Source: Podochytrium sp. JEL0797
Taxonomy: Eukaryota > Chytridiomycota > Chytridiomycetes > Chytridiales > Chytriomycetaceae
DNA length: 10,348 bases
NCBI GenBank assembly: GCA_027596195.1
Contig: JADGJG010000969.1
Coordinates: 1-10,348 of the forward strand
Reading direction: 5' to 3'
Below the pieces are notes generated by a model. That model ran no database searches. It was not told the DNA's origin and saw nothing but the letters and a program-made list of their open reading frames with translations. This document shows, piece after piece, positions 7,437 to 10,348 of the stretch; position 1 is the first letter of the stretch; each line of letters starts with the position of its first letter. The translations under genes and the position numbers were made by a program.

Positions 7437-7800
7437 GAGTGTTTGTTTAAAACGACGCTCCATGAAATTAGAAAAGATTGATAATTGAAAAAAAATCCAT
7501 TCGCTAGAATGAAAATCAATTAATCTATGTGTGTTTGGGAGTAGAGGAATGGAAGGGAGTGGCGTGGCGAAAGCATATTCCTCATTCATGTATTCAAACA
7601 ATAAACGGTTTGCGGATTCGGATGCGCATGTAGCTGAGCGCTTTATTAGATCTGCAAACCTGAGTGCAACGCGATCAATTTGCCTATGTTTTCTCGGTGG
7701 CAGTGATTGCTCCGAAACGTAAACGGAAACCGAATATTTTTGGGCAGGCTTTGAATTCCCATTTCTCCGAGTTTCCCTAATTATGAGCGCGAAAGAAAGG
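7437..7800. other. Intergenic stretch between the two-module genes
   Basis: No gene is supported. A frame open over 7531-7722 has no family resemblance or splice support. The sequence does not resemble the region upstream of 6600, so the duplication seems not to reach far upstream of the promoter. Confidence 0.5.
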
Positions 7801-7850
7801 ACTTGAGTTTAATTGGCAAGGGAAAGTGTGTCTTTTTGATCTATCCGAGC

Positions 7851-7858
7851 TATAAAAA
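7851..7858 (+). promoter_or_regulatory. TATA box of two-module gene copy 2
   Basis: TATAAAAA lies 50 bp before the ATG at 7909, about the same distance as in copy 1 (47 bp). An inverted CCAAT (ATTGG) is at 7812-7816. The leader CACCACCCAACTTTCATC at 7882-7899 matches the copy 1 leader except for one extra A. Confidence 0.6.
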
Positions 7859-7908
7859 GAAGGAGAAGGTGGGGAAAATTTCACCACCCAACTTTCATCC
7901 GCTTCCAA

Positions 7909-8589
7909 ATGCACGCGTTCATTGCCCTTGCTGCACTCATGGCCGCCACTGCGCATGCTCAATCCCCAACATGTGTTGCGCATTCCAACGCTGTTTCAGC
8001 GATCCGCGCCACGTGCGGCGTACCTACTACGAGCACGTCGCTGACGACTGCCCAAGAGGCCTGCATGTGCAGCACGTCCAACATGGCCGTATATGCCACG
8101 ACAGCAACTGACTGTGGGGGTGAGGGTGGTTCCCTGGCTATTGTGGTGAGATGTTGAAGTTTTGATTCCGATCACTGTTCCGCTTTTAATTTTACTTCCA
8201 ATTATTTTTACCAGATCGCGAAAGACGCCCTCCAACTCGCAGCTGTCTGTGCTGTAGCCTCCCTCCCTCCCACATGCACAGCCGACATCGAGCCCCTCAC
8301 CAACGTATTTACCGGCTGCAAAATCAGCTCAGACACTTCCTCCCCCTCAGAATTCACTCCCACCCAATGGTCCTGTGTGTGTAAACCTACCAACTTGTCG
8401 GTCATCTCCAAGGTGGGCGTGGACTGCGGTTTGACCGGCCCCAAAGGGGCTCCCATGGCCGAAATCCAGTCGCACTGCGGTGGAGCCACAGTTGCTCCTG
8501 TTTCTGCCGTCCCAACTCCCAAGAGCGGAGTCGCGTCCGTTTCGGCCACCTGCGCTGGAGTCGTGGTTGCTGCTGCACTTTTGCTTTGA
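7909..8589 (+). CDS. Secreted two-module six-Cys protein with GPI-like tail, copy 2 (203 aa)
   Basis: Exons are 7909-8145 and 8215-8589, with a 69-bp phase-0 intron. The donor could also be read three bases earlier, but copy 1 supports GTG|GTGAGA. Signal peptide is MHAFIALAALMAATAHA|QSP. Module 1 has Cys22, 36, 52, 54, 69, 91 and module 2 Cys100, 114, 133, 135, 150, 167, with the same spacing as copy 1 except x21 in the last loop of module 1. Exon 2 is exactly 375 bp in both copies, and the tail from Ser183 (GVASVSATCAGVVVAAALLL) is nearly identical, again GPI-like. Exon 1 has diverged more; for example, SSCG-side and loop residues differ and a GGEGG insert follows the fifth Cys. Both copies look intact and expressed as judged by TATA and poly(A) signals. 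Function unknown. Confidence 0.88.
8308..8387 (+). repeat. 80-bp identical segment, copy 2 of 2
   Basis: Identical to 7096-7175. Flanking exon 2 sequence differs at many third positions, so the identity is local. Confidence 0.9.
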
Positions 8590-8613
8590 TCTCTTTCTCT
8601 TTCTTTTTCTTTG

Positions 8614-8619
8614 AATAAA
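8614..8619 (+). terminator. Poly(A) signal of two-module gene copy 2
   Basis: AATAAA lies 24 bp after the TGA, right behind a pyrimidine run of CTTT-like units (8591-8612). Confidence 0.65.
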
Positions 8620-9344
8620 CGCGTACCTTTCACCACTAGGTTTTTCCGCAGCTGCTGCGGCCGTTTTGTTTTTATCCTTCTCATTTATTTTCAACGAACG
8701 CGCATTCTGGTTTACCGGAGAATGGTATGCTGGTGGCAGACGATGCTTCCTCAATCAATGGTGAGTGCTGAGCGCCATCACAGGCCCCGCTTGGCGGGAA
8801 CAATGGCCGCCACAACTGCGTTACGCGCCTCTTCGATTCTGTCGGAGTCTTCCATCCGGCGCATGATTCTGTATCAGTCACATCTCTCAGGCATGGCAGT
8901 AGCGGAATTCATCGGAATTCTTTTCATTGCTAAAATTTGTCGCTAATGGTCGTTAAGGTGAAAGTGACCCCACGTAAATATACGCTATTTATGAACGGAC
9001 AAGACCGGAGTCTGGATCATGTGAATCGGCCGCATGAAAGACTCGATGCCGAGACGCCAAAAGTCCACGCGTTACAAATGCGTCGATCCCTTTTTGGAAC
9101 TTCCCGCTTTCTTTCCGCACTTCCCCCCGTACAAATCTTTATCAAGACTCACAAATTCCAACCACCACCCTCGAGGTGAAATCCTAAACCACCGTCAAGG
9201 CCAAGATACAGGAACAGGATGGCAGCATCTCATCTTCGCCGGAAGCAACTGGCGGACTGTCGCACGCTCTCGGACTACTAAATATCCAAAGGGAATCCAC
9301 TCTCCAACGCGTGATGCGTGGCTTAATAAGCATCTGCTATGCAG
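8620..9344. other. Intergenic stretch, no supported gene
   Basis: Frames of 80-124 codons exist here but overlap one another and show no domain. The most gene-like item is a 47-codon frame at 8803-8946, starting ACAATGG and ending in a hydrophobic FIGILFIAKICR, which I do not annotate as a gene. At 8651-8670 the DNA resembles the 3' end of the two-module genes (GCTGCTGCGGCCGTTTTGTT). A CGGAATTC pair occurs at 8903-8920. Confidence 0.45.
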
Positions 9345-9362
9345 GTCACACTCGAGTGTGAC
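9345..9362. repeat. Perfect 18-bp palindrome upstream of the second H+-ATPase gene
   Basis: GTCACACTCGAGTGTGAC equals its own reverse complement. It lies about 350 bp before the ATG at 9710, within promoter range, and has the form expected for a dimeric DNA-binding protein. No known site name is claimed. Confidence 0.65.
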
Positions 9363-9376
9363 GAAAACGCGATTTG

Positions 9377-9382
9377 CACGTG
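9377..9382. promoter_or_regulatory. CACGTG E-box
   Basis: A perfect CACGTG hexamer, the core of bHLH sites, lies 14 bp after the 18-bp palindrome. A hexamer alone is weak evidence; the pairing with the palindrome makes it worth noting. Confidence 0.35.
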
Positions 9383-9649
9383 TAAGTAGTTCTTTTGGGT
9401 CAGGATGAAATTAAAAAAAGCTGAATTGGAAGGTATGGCTAAAGGTCGCATTTATTCATTTCTGACATATATGGTCAACCTTTATTTTGAAATTTTTCTT
9501 TAACGCGAAGAGAAAAAGGAGGCCGTCCACCCACTCGCATAATCGAACCTTGGAAAAAAATCATGATTTGCGATGACTGCGATTGATTTGTGAACCGGGT
9601 TTTATGCGGGTTTAGTCGCCACACGATGTTCAATCACGCAAAACAAATG

Positions 9650-9656
9650 TATATAA
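9650..9656 (+). promoter_or_regulatory. TATA box of the second H+-ATPase gene
   Basis: TATATAA lies 53 bp before the ATG at 9710. A further AT run at 9679-9687 and a CA-rich leader (CAACAACCAACATC) follow, typical of a short leader of a strongly expressed gene. Confidence 0.6.
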
Positions 9657-9709
9657 GGGAGCGGCAAGCCACTTGAAAAAATATATACCAAACCACAACA
9701 ACCAACATC

Positions 9710-10348
9710 ATGAGCCACGAGGACAAGATTGACAAGAAGCCCTTGCAAATGGAAGAGGCTGTCCACGTCGAAGTCGAAGACGACATCTCCCCTGAACTCG
9801 AAGCCCTCCTCCACACCGAACCACTCGACGGCCTCACGGACGAAGAAGTCGCCGCACGTACCCTCCAATTCGGCCTCAACGAAATCCCCGAGTCCAAGAG
9901 CAACCCGCTCCTCAAGTTCCTCTCGTACTTCCTCGGACCCATCTCGTACCTCCTCGAAATCGCGTGCATTCTCTCGGGCGTGTTTGAGGAGTGGATTGAC
10001 TTTGGGATTCTGCTGTTTGTGTTGATTGCAAACGCGTGTATTGGATTCTTTGAGGAAGCGCGCGCCGAGTCTGCGTTGGATGCGCTCAAGAACACGTTGG
10101 CTCTCCGTTCGCGTGTGTGGAGAAACGGAAAGCTCGTTGAAGTCGAGTCCAACACCCTCGTTCCCGGAGACATTATTGCCCTTCGTCTTGGAGACATTAT
10201 TCCCGCCGATTGCCGTCTGTTGGGTATTGGTGTCACTGGTGAAATGTCGGAGGGAACTCTCCAAATCGATCAGTCTGCTCTTACTGGCGAGTCGCTTCCG
10301 GTTGCCAAGGGCAAGGGTGTTACTGCGTACTCTTCTGCTATTGTGAAG
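9710..10348 (+). CDS. PMA1: Plasma-membrane H+-ATPase (P3A), N-terminal 213 residues, 3' truncated
   Basis: This is the start of a second proton pump. The frame is open from ATG 9710 to the last base (213 whole codons) without an intron. I chose this ATG because it is the first after the TATA box and leader and gives the acidic N-terminal tail usual in fungal pumps. After that tail (about residues 1-35), the cation-ATPase N domain has LDGLTDEEVAARTLQFGLNE at 39-58, and M1 and M2 span about 68-90 and 97-115. The actuator domain follows with VPGDIIALRLGDIIPADCRL at 151-170, then QIDQSALTGESLPVAK with the catalytic TGES loop at 192-195. The phosphorylation site (DKTGT) lies beyond the window. 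It cannot be compared with the pump at 1-954, because the two fragments cover different parts of the protein. Confidence 0.95.
   Translation, partial: MSHEDKIDKKPLQMEEAVHVEVEDDISPELEALLHTEPLDGLTDEEVAARTLQFGLNEIPESKSNPLLKFLSYFLGPISYLLEIACILSGVFEEWIDFGILLFVLIANACIGFFEEARAESALDALKNTLALRSRVWRNGKLVEVESNTLVPGDIIALRLGDIIPADCRLLGIGVTGEMSEGTLQIDQSALTGESLPVAKGKGVTAYSSAIVK

Noticed and set aside
8208..8684. 158-codon open frame on the minus strand
   Set aside because: It is the antisense shadow of exon 2 of two-module gene copy 2, whose splice sites, Cys pattern and paralogue are convincing.
8803..8946. 47-codon ORF with a good start context and hydrophobic end
   Set aside because: Several upstream ATGs, no TATA box, no homologous neighbour and short length leave it indistinguishable from chance.
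9034..9408. 124-codon open frame on the plus strand
   Set aside because: It overlaps another frame, contains no domain, and runs over the 18-bp palindrome in the pump promoter.
9541..9549. Reverse complement of a tRNA B-box-like word (GGTTCGATT)
   Set aside because: The flanks do not pair as a T-arm or acceptor stem, and no A-box or anticodon arm is at the right distance.
9602..10264. 220-codon open frame on the minus strand
   Set aside because: It lies antisense to the second H+-ATPase, whose identity is certain. Its acidic and low-complexity content is what the reverse of that gene would give.
1..10348. Mobile elements, CRISPR arrays or bacterial operons
   Set aside because: No transposase, reverse transcriptase, long terminal or regularly spaced repeats were seen, and the genes have spliceosomal introns and eukaryotic signals.

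Overview
The window is nuclear DNA of an intron-bearing microbial eukaryote, most likely a fungus and probably an early-diverging zoosporic (chytrid-type) one. The evidence is short GT-AG introns (49-99 bp), AATAAA signals after stop codons, tight gene spacing, fungal-type P3A proton pumps, mitochondrial proteins of the Rcf2 and Tim21 families, and small secreted Cys-rich proteins with very simple signal peptides. The chytrid placement is inference from overall style, not proof. All supported genes lie on the + strand.

Layout. (1) 1-954 is the 3' third of a plasma-membrane H+-ATPase gene. (2) 955-2843 holds no intact gene, but 1419-2254 carries interrupted coding-like sequence that may be a decayed Ser/Thr/Pro-rich protein gene. 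(3) 2844-3660 and 3802-4550 are tandem paralogues with three exons each, encoding 210- and 215-residue four-helix proteins that I assign to the Rcf2/HIG1 family of mitochondrial respiratory supercomplex factors. (4) 4677-5529 is a three-exon TIM21 gene with a clear mitochondrial presequence. (5) 5730-8589 is an array of three related genes for secreted proteins built on a six-cysteine module: one intronless single-module gene (89 aa) and two two-module genes (202 and 203 aa) that share one intron position and end in a GPI-anchor-like tail. (6) 8590-9709 is non-coding as far as I can see and contains an 18-bp perfect palindrome, an E-box and a TATA box. (7) 9710-10348 is the 5' end of a second P3A H+-ATPase gene, running off the window.

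How the parts fit. Two proton-pump genes in the same orientation bracket the locus. Between them sit two themes. One is mitochondrial inner-membrane biology: the Rcf2 family tunes cytochrome c oxidase and III-IV supercomplexes, and Tim21 couples the TIM23 translocase to the respiratory chain. The other is a recently expanded surface/secreted Cys-rich family. The part most likely to be undescribed is the six-Cys module, C-x13-C-x(15-18)-C-x-C-x14-C-x(16-20)-C, seen five times in three adjacent genes; its fold and role are unknown to me.
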